A DNA stretch of 64,000 bases from Gammaproteobacteria bacterium. GTDB taxonomy: Bacteria; Pseudomonadota; Gammaproteobacteria; UBA6429; Thiohalophilaceae. The first letter of the stretch is position 1, and every line of letters starts with the position of its first letter. The stretch spans positions 186,001 through 250,000 of the forward strand of contig JACQBC010000001.1 of the NCBI GenBank assembly GCA_016194635.1, read 5' to 3'. The position numbers and the translations under genes were made by a program. The notes under the pieces were generated by a model. The model had not been told where the DNA came from. It searched no databases and saw only the letters and a program-made list of their open reading frames with translations. Positions 19,045 to 28,312 of this stretch are shown here, piece by piece.

Positions 19045-19281
19045 AACCCTTCACCTGTTTGCCTCAATATCAGTCCGGCTCGCGCGTTGGCCTGCCTTCT
19101 GTCGGGCCTTGGTTTGTACACAAAGGGGAGATCCAAAGCCTCATCAACCGGATCAATTAAATTACCCACTCCAATGGTAACCAAGCCCCTAACATCAAGC
19201 TACATATATTTAACCCGACCTTCGATCGGTTTGTTGAAGTCGAGGAATTGGTTCTTGATGGCAGCATGCATAGTGATCTCC

Positions 19282-19785
19282 TCACTTAGGTTTGCGAGTG
19301 CTATGGGATTGAACAGGTTTTTTTTCGAAATGCCCTCCCTCAAATAGTCCTCGCGATCCGCAATAAAGCTCACGGCAAATATAACCTATATCTTTTAATA
19401 CTAAAGTCTCATCTTTAAACCACAGTTCAAGTTTACAGGGCTTGTCTGGTTTAATCCCTTCTGCATTATACGTCAGATGGCCGTCCGACCAGCTCATGTC
19501 TTGGTCCAGTGTACAGGTATGACCCTGAGCAAGTACTCTTCGTATTTTTACATGCGCGTCCGCTTTCTTGCTCGGCTTAACGATGACATAGTCCGTAGAA
19601 GTAGTATTCGAACAATACTCCGCTTTTGGATCACGCGGTGGACACTTGCCAGCCCCGTTGTATTTCCCGAAGATCGTCGCAGGCGGAGGATCGGCATAAA
19701 GCAAGGGGGATAACATCAACCCCGTTACCGCCGTTATTAATAGCAACCCAGACGTACAGGTGTTAATGATGCGCACCACAAACAT
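19282..19785 (-). CDS. Secreted cysteine-containing protein of unknown function
   Basis: 167 residues, not recognised. A signal peptide (hydrophobic about 12-30) ends near LLYADPPP. The mature part of about 137 residues has six Cys, which suggests three disulfides in the periplasm or outside the cell. The pattern GKYNGAGKCPPRDPKAEYC near the mature N-terminus is regular and looks like a domain start. The C-terminal tail is basic (KKPVQSHSTRKPK). The gene is on the minus strand between argE and argA, so it interrupts the arginine genes. It is a real gene by codon structure and signal sequence, but no function can be assigned. Confidence 0.65.
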   Translation of the reverse strand: MFVVRIINTCTSGLLLITAVTGLMLSPLLYADPPPATIFGKYNGAGKCPPRDPKAEYCSNTTSTDYVIVKPSKKADAHVKIRRVLAQGHTCTLDQDMSWSDGHLTYNAEGIKPDKPCKLELWFKDETLVLKDIGYICRELYCGSRGLFEGGHFEKKPVQSHSTRKPK

Positions 19786-20031
19786 GGTCCTTCTCCACTA
19801 AAATGTTATCCATTAACCTCAACTCAAAAAACAAAACCCGCATCCCCAAAAAACATCAACAGGAGAGACTTCAATATGTACTACACGGTAACAAAACGGT
19901 ACAAGTGAACTCCCCTCACGGCTGCCTTATCATTATAAATTGACCGATGAGAAAAAACCTTGGATTTAAACTCCCTATCAAGTATTCTTCGCGGCAAACC
20001 CCACGCGTATAGGGTAATCAAACCGCCTGAG
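19786..20031. other. Gap before argA with two very small ORFs
   Basis: This 246-nt stretch holds two tiny plus-strand frames. At 19876-19908 a 10-codon frame (MYYTVTKRYK) follows an AGGAGA site by nine nt. At 19947-20012 a 21-codon frame (MRKNLGFKLPIKY and eight more) ends 19 nt before argA and contains four Arg and three Lys codons. Either could be a leader peptide or chance. TATAAA at 19935-19940 may be a -10. No ArgR box was found. Confidence 0.25.
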
Positions 20032-21357
20032 ATGAAAAACTCCAACTCCCCAAGCAGCGATTTCGTCCATTGGTTTCGCCACTCCTCGGCCTATATCCGC
20101 GCCTTCCGAGGTAAAACCTTTGTGGTCGTGTTCGGCGGTGAAATGCTTGCGGATGCGCAGTTTCCCGCCTTGGTGCAGGATATTGCCTTGTTAAATACCT
20201 TGGGGATCCGCTTGCTATTAGTCCATGGCGCGCGGCCACAAATTGAAAAACGCCTACAAGAAAAAGGCACGGAATTACGCTACGTCAATGGCATACGTAT
20301 TACCCAGAGTGATGCCCTGGAGGCTGTGATCGAAGCCGCGGGCAGCGTGCGGGTTGAAATCGAGGCGCTGTTGTCGATGGGCCTGAGCAATACCCCGGAC
20401 GGCAAGGCTGAGATCCGCGTTATCTCCGGCAACTTTGTGACCGCCCAACCTGTGGGGGTACGTGATGGGGTTGACTACCAACACACCGGCGAGGTACGGC
20501 GAATCGATCGCAGCGCGATTCAGCGTTACTTGGACGATGGCAGCATCGTATTGTTATCCCCCATAGGTTATTCCCCCAGCGGTGAAATTTATAACCTAAC
20601 CGCCGAAGACCTGGCCAGCACCACCGCGGTACAGATCAAGGCCGACAAATTGATTATGTTGATCGACGAAGATGGCATTACAACAGATAAGAATAAAATC
20701 TTACGCGAGTTAACCCAAAGCCAGGCGCAGGAATTGATCCAAGCAGCAAATAAGCTCAAGCCTGCGCTGCGAATCACCTTGCAACACGCCATCAAGGCCT
20801 GTAGCCTCGGGGTACCGCGCGTGCATTTATTAAATCGTCATACCGACGGTGCCTTATTGCTGGAACTGTTCACCCGTGATGGGATTGGCACCTTGATCGC
20901 GGCACAACGTTTTGAAGCTACACGCCCAGCGACGATCGAAGACATCGGCGGTATTTTGCAATTGCTCGAACCCTTGGAGCGCGAAGGAATACTGGTGCAT
21001 CGCTCGCGGGAGTTATTGGAAACCGAGATCCATCATTTCACCGTGGTTGAACGCGATGGCTTAATCGTCGCCTGTGCCGCGTTATATCCCTATCCACAGG
21101 ATAACGCCGCGGAACTGGCCTGCCTGGCGGTACACCCGGAGTATCGCGATGCCGGCCGCGGCCATGAACTATTTGATCATATTGCACGCCAAGCCCAATC
21201 ACAGCAGCTGCACACATTGTTTGTGCTCACGACACGCACCAGTGATTGGTTTCGCGAACGTGGCTTCAAACCCGCCGAGATCACCGACCTGCCGATGAAA
21301 AAACAAAGTTTATATAATTACTCGCGCCAGTCCAAAGTATTCGTGAAGGAATTGTAA
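20032..21357 (+). CDS. argA: N-acetylglutamate synthase ArgA
   Basis: 441 residues from ATG 20032 (E. coli ArgA 443). A TTG-initiated frame from 19960 would add 24 residues not expected in the family. The amino-acid-kinase-like domain (about 1-290, with VVVFGGEMLAD and LLLVHGARPQI) binds the arginine feedback signal. The GNAT acetyltransferase domain (about 300-440, with ACLAVHPEYRDAGRGHELFDHI) transfers acetyl from acetyl-CoA to glutamate, the first step of arginine synthesis. It fits with argE upstream. The stop is 5 nt before dam. Confidence 0.95.
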   Translation: MKNSNSPSSDFVHWFRHSSAYIRAFRGKTFVVVFGGEMLADAQFPALVQDIALLNTLGIRLLLVHGARPQIEKRLQEKGTELRYVNGIRITQSDALEAVIEAAGSVRVEIEALLSMGLSNTPDGKAEIRVISGNFVTAQPVGVRDGVDYQHTGEVRRIDRSAIQRYLDDGSIVLLSPIGYSPSGEIYNLTAEDLASTTAVQIKADKLIMLIDEDGITTDKNKILRELTQSQAQELIQAANKLKPALRITLQHAIKACSLGVPRVHLLNRHTDGALLLELFTRDGIGTLIAAQRFEATRPATIEDIGGILQLLEPLEREGILVHRSRELLETEIHHFTVVERDGLIVACAALYPYPQDNAAELACLAVHPEYRDAGRGHELFDHIARQAQSQQLHTLFVLTTRTSDWFRERGFKPAEITDLPMKKQSLYNYSRQSKVFVKEL

Positions 21358-21362
21358 TCCGT

Positions 21363-22181
21363 ATGGGGGCGGCAACAACGCGACCACCGCTTAAATGGGC
21401 CGGTGGGAAATATCGTCTGTTGAATAGAATCCGTCAGCATTTACCCACCGGCAACCGTTTGGTTGAACCCTTTGTGGGTTCCGGGGCGTTGTTTTTAAAC
21501 ACCGACTATACACATTATTTGCTGGCCGATAACAATCTCGATTTAATTAACCTCTATCAGCAGATCCAGCAACAGGGAACGGTTTTTATCAACCGCTGCA
21601 AACGCTTGTTCACGATTAAAAACAATACAGCGGAATATTATTACCGTCGACGCGATGAATTTAACCGCTGCAATGATCCCCCGCGCAAGGCACTATTGTT
21701 TTTATATTTAAACCGGCACGGATATAACGGTTTGTGCCGTTATAACTCCCAGGGAGGATTTAACGTCCCCTTTGGGCGTTACCGTCAACCTTATTTCCCC
21801 GCCACCGAGTTGCAGCATTTTTATACCAAGGCCCAGCGGGCCGAATTCGTACACGCGGATTTTGAGTGGGTGATGCGCCACACCCAACGCGGTGATATTG
21901 TGTATTGTGACCCGCCCTACGCGCCGCTGTCGCGCACCGCGAATTTTACCAGCTATAGCAGTGATAAATTTGGCGTGTCCGAACAACAACGCTTGGCGGA
22001 TTTAGCCCACGACTCGCAACAACGCGGCATCCCTGTGTTAGTCTCCAACCATGACACCGAATTTACCCGCCACGCCTACCAATACGCCACCCAAGTGGAA
22101 CAATTCAGCGTCCGGCGTTCGATCAGTTGTAATATCAATAACCGCGAACGCGCCGATGAATTACTGGCGTTATACCTCTAA
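21363..22181 (+). CDS. dam: Dam-family DNA adenine methyltransferase (GATC)
   Basis: 272 residues. Motifs of the D12/Dam family: KWAGGK (11-16), the AdoMet-binding FVGSGA (37-42), and catalytic DPPY (183-186). The protein methylates adenine N6, most likely in GATC. In E. coli Dam serves mismatch repair, SeqA and replication timing. No cognate restriction enzyme is adjacent, which favours a solitary regulatory methylase. The ATG lies 5 nt after argA, so the two are probably co-transcribed. The copy A palindrome follows 65 nt after its stop. Confidence 0.93.
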   Translation: MGAATTRPPLKWAGGKYRLLNRIRQHLPTGNRLVEPFVGSGALFLNTDYTHYLLADNNLDLINLYQQIQQQGTVFINRCKRLFTIKNNTAEYYYRRRDEFNRCNDPPRKALLFLYLNRHGYNGLCRYNSQGGFNVPFGRYRQPYFPATELQHFYTKAQRAEFVHADFEWVMRHTQRGDIVYCDPPYAPLSRTANFTSYSSDKFGVSEQQRLADLAHDSQQRGIPVLVSNHDTEFTRHAYQYATQVEQFSVRRSISCNINNRERADELLALYL

Positions 22182-22245
22182 GCCACTATCCAATGCACGA
22201 CTCTTTCTCCATTAAAAATCATGCTCCCGCTGCAATGGTGGTAAT

Positions 22246-22363
22246 GCTGGTGGTTGACGGGTTCTCGGGGTGGGCGACTCGCTGTAAATACGTCCCTGTA
22301 CGCTCGACGGCCGCATCCCTGCGGCCGACGGTCGCCCACCCCGAGAACCCGCCAACCACCAGC
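22246..22363. repeat. Conserved-core palindrome, copy A
   Basis: Left arm 22246-22278 and right arm 22331-22363 (33 nt each) are inverted complements with one mismatch. They enclose a 52-nt core, 22279-22330. Inside the core CGGCCGCA/TGCGGCCG forms an 8-bp hairpin; copies B, D and E have GGCGGC/GCCGCC there, a compensatory change. The GGGA-loop strand is the minus strand, opposite to both flanking genes. The element is 65 nt after the dam stop. The rest of the 388-nt gap (22364-22569) shows no gene. Confidence 0.9.
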
Positions 22364-22569
22364 AGCACTCGCAGCCATATAATGATGGTGATTTTCTAAA
22401 TAAGCGCTAAAAGATCCTCTCCATTTTGAAACGGTCATTTAGATAACATGAATAATATGCGCTGCCGATCACGCTTTCGCCGATTTCTCCCCCGCGACGG
22501 TAAAGTTTTTGGGTATTAAACCGAAAAAAAGTACATGTATTTGTCTAGCCCACTAGGAACAACCCCACC

Positions 22570-22989
22570 ATGCCACTGATTGAATCAACACCGCCCATGG
22601 ATGACGAAGAATATTTTGATATCACCAAAAGCATCTTGGTATTACAACGGGATGAACACTTGGGGGCACTGCTGCGTTATCTACTCGAACGTGAAGGTTA
22701 TGCCGTACAGCTGATTAAAGACATGGAGAACGCCTTGCTATACATTGAAAACGCCCCACCCACGGATTTGATCCTGGTGGGCGAAGAGTGGCTGGTAGAA
22801 AAGAATTACCCGCTATTGCCGATTTTACGCAACTATCCGGGTTGGCTGGCGGTACCGGTGGTGAGTTTGATGCAACACTTTAGCCCTGACCAAATCGACC
22901 GCGAATTACACGCCGGGGTGACGGACTATTTGCAACAACCGTTTGAGCCTAGCGTATTATTGGATCGCATCCAACAGTATACGAATTAG
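22570..22989 (+). CDS. Degenerate receiver-domain protein (pseudo-receiver)
   Basis: 139 residues, a single CheY-like receiver fold (ILVLQRDEHLGALLRYLLE ... LILVGEEW ... PVVSLMQ ... YLQQPFEPSVLLDRI). The acidic pair is Gln26-Arg27, the phospho-acceptor position is Gly71 and the usual Lys is Gln123, while Ser99 is kept. It therefore cannot be phosphorylated in the normal way and probably works by protein contact. There is no output domain. It is convergent with a PilB/GspE-type ATPase whose stop is 5 nt away, which hints at, but does not prove, a link to type IV pili or secretion. Confidence 0.8.
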   Translation: MPLIESTPPMDDEEYFDITKSILVLQRDEHLGALLRYLLEREGYAVQLIKDMENALLYIENAPPTDLILVGEEWLVEKNYPLLPILRNYPGWLAVPVVSLMQHFSPDQIDRELHAGVTDYLQQPFEPSVLLDRIQQYTN

Positions 22990-22994
22990 TTACA

Positions 22995-24779
22995 TTAGAT
23001 CTCGTTGTCCGGCGGAACCACTTTGAGGACCTCTTCGATGGTGGTCATTCCCATGGCCACTTTGCGGGCCCCGGAGATACGTAATTTACTCATGCCGAGT
23101 TTCACGGCCGCGCGGCGGATCGCATCGGCGTCGCTTTCGGGCGTAATTGTTGTGCGCAGGGTTTGTTCCAAGATCATAATTTCGTATAAACCCACTCTGC
23201 CATAAAATCCAGTGTGACGGCATTCGTCGCAACCCACCGGTTTAAAGAACTTGCCCTTGCCGGACATCTTCCACGGTTTGGTGAGCGATTCCCATAAACG
23301 GGGATCAATTTCGGTGGGCACCTTACAACGCGGGCAAAGGGTGCGCGCCAGGCGTTGTGCCATCACTCCAATCAGGGTGGCATTGATCAAATACGCCGGC
23401 ACGCCGATTTCGCGCAAGCGCGGAATCGCCGCCGCGGCATCGTTGGTGTGCAGGGTGGATAATACTAAATGACCTGTCAGCGCGGCTTGAATCGCCATTT
23501 CGGCGGTTTCTTTATCGCGGATTTCACCCACCATGATAATGTCCGGGTCTTGACGCAGCAAGGTGCGAATACCGGTGGCAAAGCTGACGCCGATATTATG
23601 TTGCACCTGCATTTGATTAAATTCCGGCACTACCATTTCAATTGGGTCTTCCACCGTGCAGACATTTACATCCGGCGTCGCCAATTGCTTCAAGGTGGAG
23701 TACAAGGTGGTGGTCTTGCCCGAGCCGGTTGGACCGGTGACTAATACGATGCCGTGGGGTTGGTTGATCATCTTATTCCAGTCGGCAATATCGCGCTCGC
23801 CAAACCCCAGTGCGGTGAAATCCTTTACCAATACATCGGGATTAAAAATACGCATCACCAATTTTTCGCCAAATGCGGTCGGCATGGTTGATAGGCGCAA
23901 TTCGATTTCTTCGCCTTCGGGGGTTTTGCTTTTAATCCGGCCGTCCTGCGGACGGCGTTTTTCTACCACGTCCATGCGGCCCAGTACCTTCACGCGCGAG
24001 ATCACCACGTTCATGACCGGTGTAGGCATTTCATACACCATGTGCATTACCCCGTCGATACGAAAGCGAATGTTGCTCATATCGCGGCGCGGCTCTAAAT
24101 GAATGTCGCTGGCGCGTTGATCAAAGGCGTATTGCAATAACCAATCGACAATATGCACCACGGACTGGTCATTGGTATCCAGGCGACCGGTTTTACCCAA
24201 TTCAACCAATTGTTCAAAATTGGTAACCCCGGGAATATCTTTATCGTTGTCGCTGGTGGCGCGGCGGATCGAATGACTGACACTGTAGAATTCATTCAAA
24301 TACCGCGAAATATCCAACGGGTTGGCGATGACCCGTTCGATTTGTAAACCGCTGACGTGGGTGATTTCATTCTCCCAGCTACGCACGTGCGGTTCCGCCA
24401 TGGCAATCACGACCTTGCCATCCTTGACCAGCACCGGCAGTATCTTGAAACGATTCGCATAGGCCGCTGACGTCACGGCAGTGACGGCCGTCACATCCAC
24501 TTTAAGGGGATCAATCCGGAAATAGGATAAATTCACTTGCTTGGCCAACCATTGCGTCAGGGCTTCCAGATCCAGTACCTTATGCGGGGCTTGTTGATCC
24601 TTCCATTCTTGTTGCGAAATAATCACCAACGGATGTATATCCAACCGACCGGTACGCGCCGGGATTAAAAACATATCGGCGTTGTCCTTGCTAATACGTT
24701 TGTCCGCGACCAACCCATCAATTAATTCACGCACCGTGAGTTTGCGATCTAATACTGTGATGCTATTAAATTGTTGCAT
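22995..24779 (-). CDS. PilB/GspE-family secretion ATPase
   Basis: 594 residues. An N-terminal MshEN/T2SSE_N-type region (about 1-170) is followed by the ATPase core with GPTGSGKTTT (Walker A), the Asp box in TVEDPIEM, Walker B DIIMVGEIRD, and the His box TGHLVLSTLHTNDA. A zinc tetracysteine (LCPRCK ... CDECRHTG) sits in the C-terminal third, as in GspE and PilB. The enzyme powers assembly of a type IV pilus or type II pseudopilus. No pilC, pilD or gsp genes are adjacent. It starts 3 nt after ptsP in the same direction, an unusual neighbour. I cannot choose between PilB, GspE and MshE from this alone. Confidence 0.9.
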   Translation of the reverse strand: MQQFNSITVLDRKLTVRELIDGLVADKRISKDNADMFLIPARTGRLDIHPLVIISQQEWKDQQAPHKVLDLEALTQWLAKQVNLSYFRIDPLKVDVTAVTAVTSAAYANRFKILPVLVKDGKVVIAMAEPHVRSWENEITHVSGLQIERVIANPLDISRYLNEFYSVSHSIRRATSDNDKDIPGVTNFEQLVELGKTGRLDTNDQSVVHIVDWLLQYAFDQRASDIHLEPRRDMSNIRFRIDGVMHMVYEMPTPVMNVVISRVKVLGRMDVVEKRRPQDGRIKSKTPEGEEIELRLSTMPTAFGEKLVMRIFNPDVLVKDFTALGFGERDIADWNKMINQPHGIVLVTGPTGSGKTTTLYSTLKQLATPDVNVCTVEDPIEMVVPEFNQMQVQHNIGVSFATGIRTLLRQDPDIIMVGEIRDKETAEMAIQAALTGHLVLSTLHTNDAAAAIPRLREIGVPAYLINATLIGVMAQRLARTLCPRCKVPTEIDPRLWESLTKPWKMSGKGKFFKPVGCDECRHTGFYGRVGLYEIMILEQTLRTTITPESDADAIRRAAVKLGMSKLRISGARKVAMGMTTIEEVLKVVPPDNEI

Positions 24780-24782
24780 CGA

Positions 24783-27056
24783 TTATCGCCCCGCGCGTAC
24801 CAATCCGCCCAGACCCATGGATTCCATCTGGCCGTTCATATAGTCTCGTACCGTTTGTGCATCTTCCATTTGTAATACAGCCTCAACGTAGCCGCGCGCA
24901 CGCTCCATCGTCAAATTCCGGATCACCCACTTGACCCGGTTTAAACTGGCGGTGCTCATGCTCAAACTGTCGATCCCCATCCCCACCAGCAAGGCCGCCG
25001 CGACCGGATCCGCCGCCATTTCACCACAGACACTCACCGGTTTGTTGGCCGCATGGCCGCTGCGAATCGTGTGGTTCACCGCAAGTAACACCGCTGGGTG
25101 CAAACTATCATACAATTCCGCCACGCGGGCGTTGTTGCGATCCACCGCGAGTAAATATTGGGTCAGATCGTTGGTGCCGATCGAAAGAAAATCCACCCGT
25201 CGGGCCAGATTTTCCGCCAGATACACCGCCGAAGGCACTTCGATCATCACGCCGATTTTAGGCAGGTTGAGCATGTTGCCTTCTTCGTTAAGCTCTTGAT
25301 GGGCGCGACGGATCAAGGTCAAGGAGTCATCGAGCTCGGAGACACGGCTGATCATCGGTAGCAAGATATATAAATTATCCACTCCGGCGGAGGCGCGTAA
25401 CATAGCACGCACTTGGACAATAAAGATTTCCGGATGATCCAAGGTAATACGGATCCCGCGCCAGCCCAAGAAGGGATTGTCCTCCTTGATCGGAAAATAC
25501 GGCAGGGCTTTATCACCGCCAATGTCCAAGGTGCGTAATACCACCGGTTTGGGTGCAAAGGCATGCAACACTTGCCGATACACCCGCATCTGTTCTTCTT
25601 CACCCGGAAAACGCTGCCGGATCATAAACGGAAACTCGGTGCGGTATAACCCGATACCATCAGCACCCGTGCTCAGCGACGGGTTGATATCCGCCAATAA
25701 TCCTGTATTCGCATACAGCGGGACGGTATTACCGTCTTGGGTTTGCGAGGGCACGTCGGCCAAGCGCAATAAATCCTCGGCCAGGGCCGCTTCTTCTTTT
25801 GCCAGCCGTTCAAACTCGGTGATTACCCGCAGCGGTGGCGAAATATAGACATTGCCGTTATATCCATCGGCGATAATCACCGAACCGTCGATACGATGCA
25901 CCGGGAGATCTTCCGCGCCCATCACCGCCGGCACACCCAGAGCGCGCGCTAGGATAGCCACGTGCGAGGTACGCGAACCGCGCGCCGCCACAATGCCGCG
26001 TAAACGTTCGGTGGGGACATCGCCCAGCATGGGCGCAGTAATTTCTTCTCCGACCAACACGGTATGCTCTGGAAACTCGCGTTTATAGGTCTCATCGCGC
26101 AATAAATAATGCAAAATACGCCGCGCCAATTCGCGCAGGTCTTCGGCGCGTTCACGCAAATATGCGTCATCCATCTCTAAGAATACTTTGACTTGTTCTT
26201 CGATGGTGGCACGTAACGCTCCCGCCGCCCAATTGCCTTCCATGATCCGTGTGGCGGTAGCGCCACGCAGCGAGTGGCTGTCGAGCATCAGTAAATAGGC
26301 GTCGAACAAGCGCCGCTCCTCGCTGGGTAATACCTCACGCAAGCGATTGGATAACATCGTCAAGTCTTGTTTTACCGAGGATAACGCATGGTGAAACGCG
26401 TCGATCTCGGCTTGAATATTACCCACCTTACGATCCGGGATAGCGTCCAGATCGGTTGAGGGATAAATATGCACCGCCGTGCCAATCGCCACGCCTGGCG
26501 CGCCGGGTAATCCTTTTAAGGGACGCGCGTCTTGTTGTTTTGGATCATGCTGCTTCAACAAAATATCGGTTTCACCACTGGTCTTAGCGTGTGCCATCGC
26601 CCCGGCCAATTGCGCCGCCATGGTGATAAGAAAATTTTCGTGTTCTTCATCAAAACGCTCTACCCGTGTCTGTCTTACCACCAACACACCCAATACCTTA
26701 CGATGATGAATAATCGGTACGCCTAAAAAGGCATGGAATTGCTCCATACCAATTTTGTCGCTGTGATGGTAGTGGGGATGTATTTGTGCATCGGCGAGGT
26801 TGAGGGGTTCGGCGCGTGCCGCCACCAAACTGATCAATCCGGTATTAAACGCCAGCCGTACTTTACCGACTGACTCGGGCTTTAGGCCCTGGGTGGCCAT
26901 TAAAACGTGTTGTTGTTGCTTTTCATCGGTCAGATAAATAGAACAGACGTCCACCCCCATGGCTTCACGAATACGCTGCACAATGATCGATAATGCTTGA
27001 TCTAAATCGCGCGCCGAGTTGACATCCTGGATGATACTACGAAGGGTATTGAGCAT
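24783..27056 (-). CDS. ptsP: PtsP, enzyme I of the nitrogen phosphotransferase system
   Basis: 757 residues. An N-terminal GAF domain (about 1-150) precedes the PTS enzyme I part: swivel domain with the phospho-His motif GSRTSHVAILARA (about 355), and the PEP-binding barrel with LRTLDIGGDK and SIGTNDLTQYLLA, and GEMAADP near the end. PtsP takes phosphate from PEP and passes it to NPr and EIIA-Ntr, signalling nitrogen status. The rppH-ptsP order is conserved in gammaproteobacteria. It begins 17 nt after rppH. Confidence 0.97.
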   Translation of the reverse strand: MLNTLRSIIQDVNSARDLDQALSIIVQRIREAMGVDVCSIYLTDEKQQQHVLMATQGLKPESVGKVRLAFNTGLISLVAARAEPLNLADAQIHPHYHHSDKIGMEQFHAFLGVPIIHHRKVLGVLVVRQTRVERFDEEHENFLITMAAQLAGAMAHAKTSGETDILLKQHDPKQQDARPLKGLPGAPGVAIGTAVHIYPSTDLDAIPDRKVGNIQAEIDAFHHALSSVKQDLTMLSNRLREVLPSEERRLFDAYLLMLDSHSLRGATATRIMEGNWAAGALRATIEEQVKVFLEMDDAYLRERAEDLRELARRILHYLLRDETYKREFPEHTVLVGEEITAPMLGDVPTERLRGIVAARGSRTSHVAILARALGVPAVMGAEDLPVHRIDGSVIIADGYNGNVYISPPLRVITEFERLAKEEAALAEDLLRLADVPSQTQDGNTVPLYANTGLLADINPSLSTGADGIGLYRTEFPFMIRQRFPGEEEQMRVYRQVLHAFAPKPVVLRTLDIGGDKALPYFPIKEDNPFLGWRGIRITLDHPEIFIVQVRAMLRASAGVDNLYILLPMISRVSELDDSLTLIRRAHQELNEEGNMLNLPKIGVMIEVPSAVYLAENLARRVDFLSIGTNDLTQYLLAVDRNNARVAELYDSLHPAVLLAVNHTIRSGHAANKPVSVCGEMAADPVAAALLVGMGIDSLSMSTASLNRVKWVIRNLTMERARGYVEAVLQMEDAQTVRDYMNGQMESMGLGGLVRAGR

Positions 27057-27073
27057 GACGCCTTGGGATAATT

Positions 27074-27547
27074 CTAACCCTGGATGAGTGGTATCAATTC
27101 CTGCAAGGCGCGATGATACACCGTACGTTTAAAGGCAACCACTTGGTTAACGGTTTCGGTGTATTGGATCCACCGCCAGCAATCAAACTCGGGTTTATCA
27201 CTGGCGGTAAGACAGACGTGTTGTTCGCTCCCCACCAGGCGTAATAGAAACCAGATCTGTTTCTGGCCAATGAACAGATTGGTACGCCGTTGCTGTAAAA
27301 ACCGGCGCGGTATGCGGTAACGTAGCCAGCGGGTGGTGCGTCCGACCACCTCAACATGTTCGGGGCCTAAACCAATTTCTTCCCACAGCTCACGGTACAA
27401 GGCTTGTTCAGGGGTTTCATTGTGGCGGATTCCCCCCTGTGGAAATTGCCAAGCTTCTTCACCGCTACGCCGTGCCCAAAACACCTCCCCTGCGGGATTA
27501 CACAGGATGATACCGACATTGGGTCTATAACCTTGACGATCAATCAC
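27074..27547 (-). CDS. rppH: RNA pyrophosphohydrolase RppH
   Basis: 157 residues if started at the GTG at 27547, giving VIDRQGYRPNVGIIL, which aligns with the MID-x-x-GYRPNVG start of RppH. An earlier GTG at 27589 would add 14 unrelated residues. The Nudix box GGIRHNETPEQALYRELWEE is intact, and GQKQIWFLLRL is the RppH-specific stretch. The enzyme converts 5'-triphosphate mRNA ends to monophosphate and so opens RNase E decay. It is first in the rppH-ptsP unit. Confidence 0.94.
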   Translation of the reverse strand: MIDRQGYRPNVGIILCNPAGEVFWARRSGEEAWQFPQGGIRHNETPEQALYRELWEEIGLGPEHVEVVGRTTRWLRYRIPRRFLQQRRTNLFIGQKQIWFLLRLVGSEQHVCLTASDKPEFDCWRWIQYTETVNQVVAFKRTVYHRALQELIPLIQG

Positions 27548-27652
27548 TTGAGCACCGGAGCTGATAATATTTCTAACCCATTCTTCCACACCCCCAGCGG
27601 GGTGTAAATCCCTGTTAAGATTGCGCCCGTTTAGCCACGGGAGTAATGCTTC

Positions 27653-28312
27653 TTGAGTTTAGCCATGTTTGATTTAGATAACACCCTATTGGCGGGAGAT
27701 AGTGACTATTTATGGGGGCAGTTCCTGGCCCGCCAGGGCATTGTCGATGCCGCTTGGTATGAGGAGGAGAACCGCCGCTATTACCGGGCCTACGAGGCCG
27801 GTAGCTTAGATATCCACGCGTTTCTGGCCTTCAGCCTCAAACCGCTAACAAGACTGGCCCCCGATCAGCTTGTAACCCTCCACGCCCGCTACATGGTTGA
27901 ATGTATTCAGCCCTTGATCCGGCCCGCCGCCTTGGCCTTGGTGGAGAAACACCGCCGCCTCGAACAACAGTTAATGATCATCACCGCCACCAACCGGTTT
28001 ATCACGGCCCCCATCGCCCAGGCCTTCGGCATTGACGTGTTGCTGGCCACCGATCTTGAAATAATCGATGGCCGTTATACCGGCCGGATCAGTGGGATAC
28101 CGTGTTTTAAAGAGGGTAAGGTTATCCGCTTGCAACAATGGTTAACGCAACACCACCAGAGCCTGGAGCAAAGCTGGTTTTACAGCGACTCGCACAATGA
28201 TCTGCCGTTGTTACACCAAGTGACCCATCCGATCGCGGTTGACCCCGATCCGACACTGCGTCAACACGCGATTCAACAGCATTGGCCGATCCTGGCCTTG
28301 CACCATGGTTGA
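27653..28312 (+). CDS. HAD-IB family phosphatase (SerB-like)
   Basis: 219 residues from a TTG at 27653, supported by GGGAG nine nt upstream and by the family start M-x-L-A-x-FDLDNTLLAGDSD. HAD motifs: FDLDNT (nucleophile Asp7, Asp9), ITATN (motif II), and YSDSHNDLPLL (motif IV). HAD-IB members act on phosphoserine, histidinol phosphate or phospholipid phosphates; the substrate cannot be read from sequence. Its end overlaps the btuC start by 8 nt, so the two are probably translated together, though a direct B12 role is not implied. Confidence 0.85.
   Translation: MSLAMFDLDNTLLAGDSDYLWGQFLARQGIVDAAWYEEENRRYYRAYEAGSLDIHAFLAFSLKPLTRLAPDQLVTLHARYMVECIQPLIRPAALALVEKHRRLEQQLMIITATNRFITAPIAQAFGIDVLLATDLEIIDGRYTGRISGIPCFKEGKVIRLQQWLTQHHQSLEQSWFYSDSHNDLPLLHQVTHPIAVDPDPTLRQHAIQQHWPILALHHG

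Noticed and set aside
22193-22399. ORFs on both strands over copy A
   Set aside because: Open frames arise from the GC-rich palindrome itself and change completely between copies.
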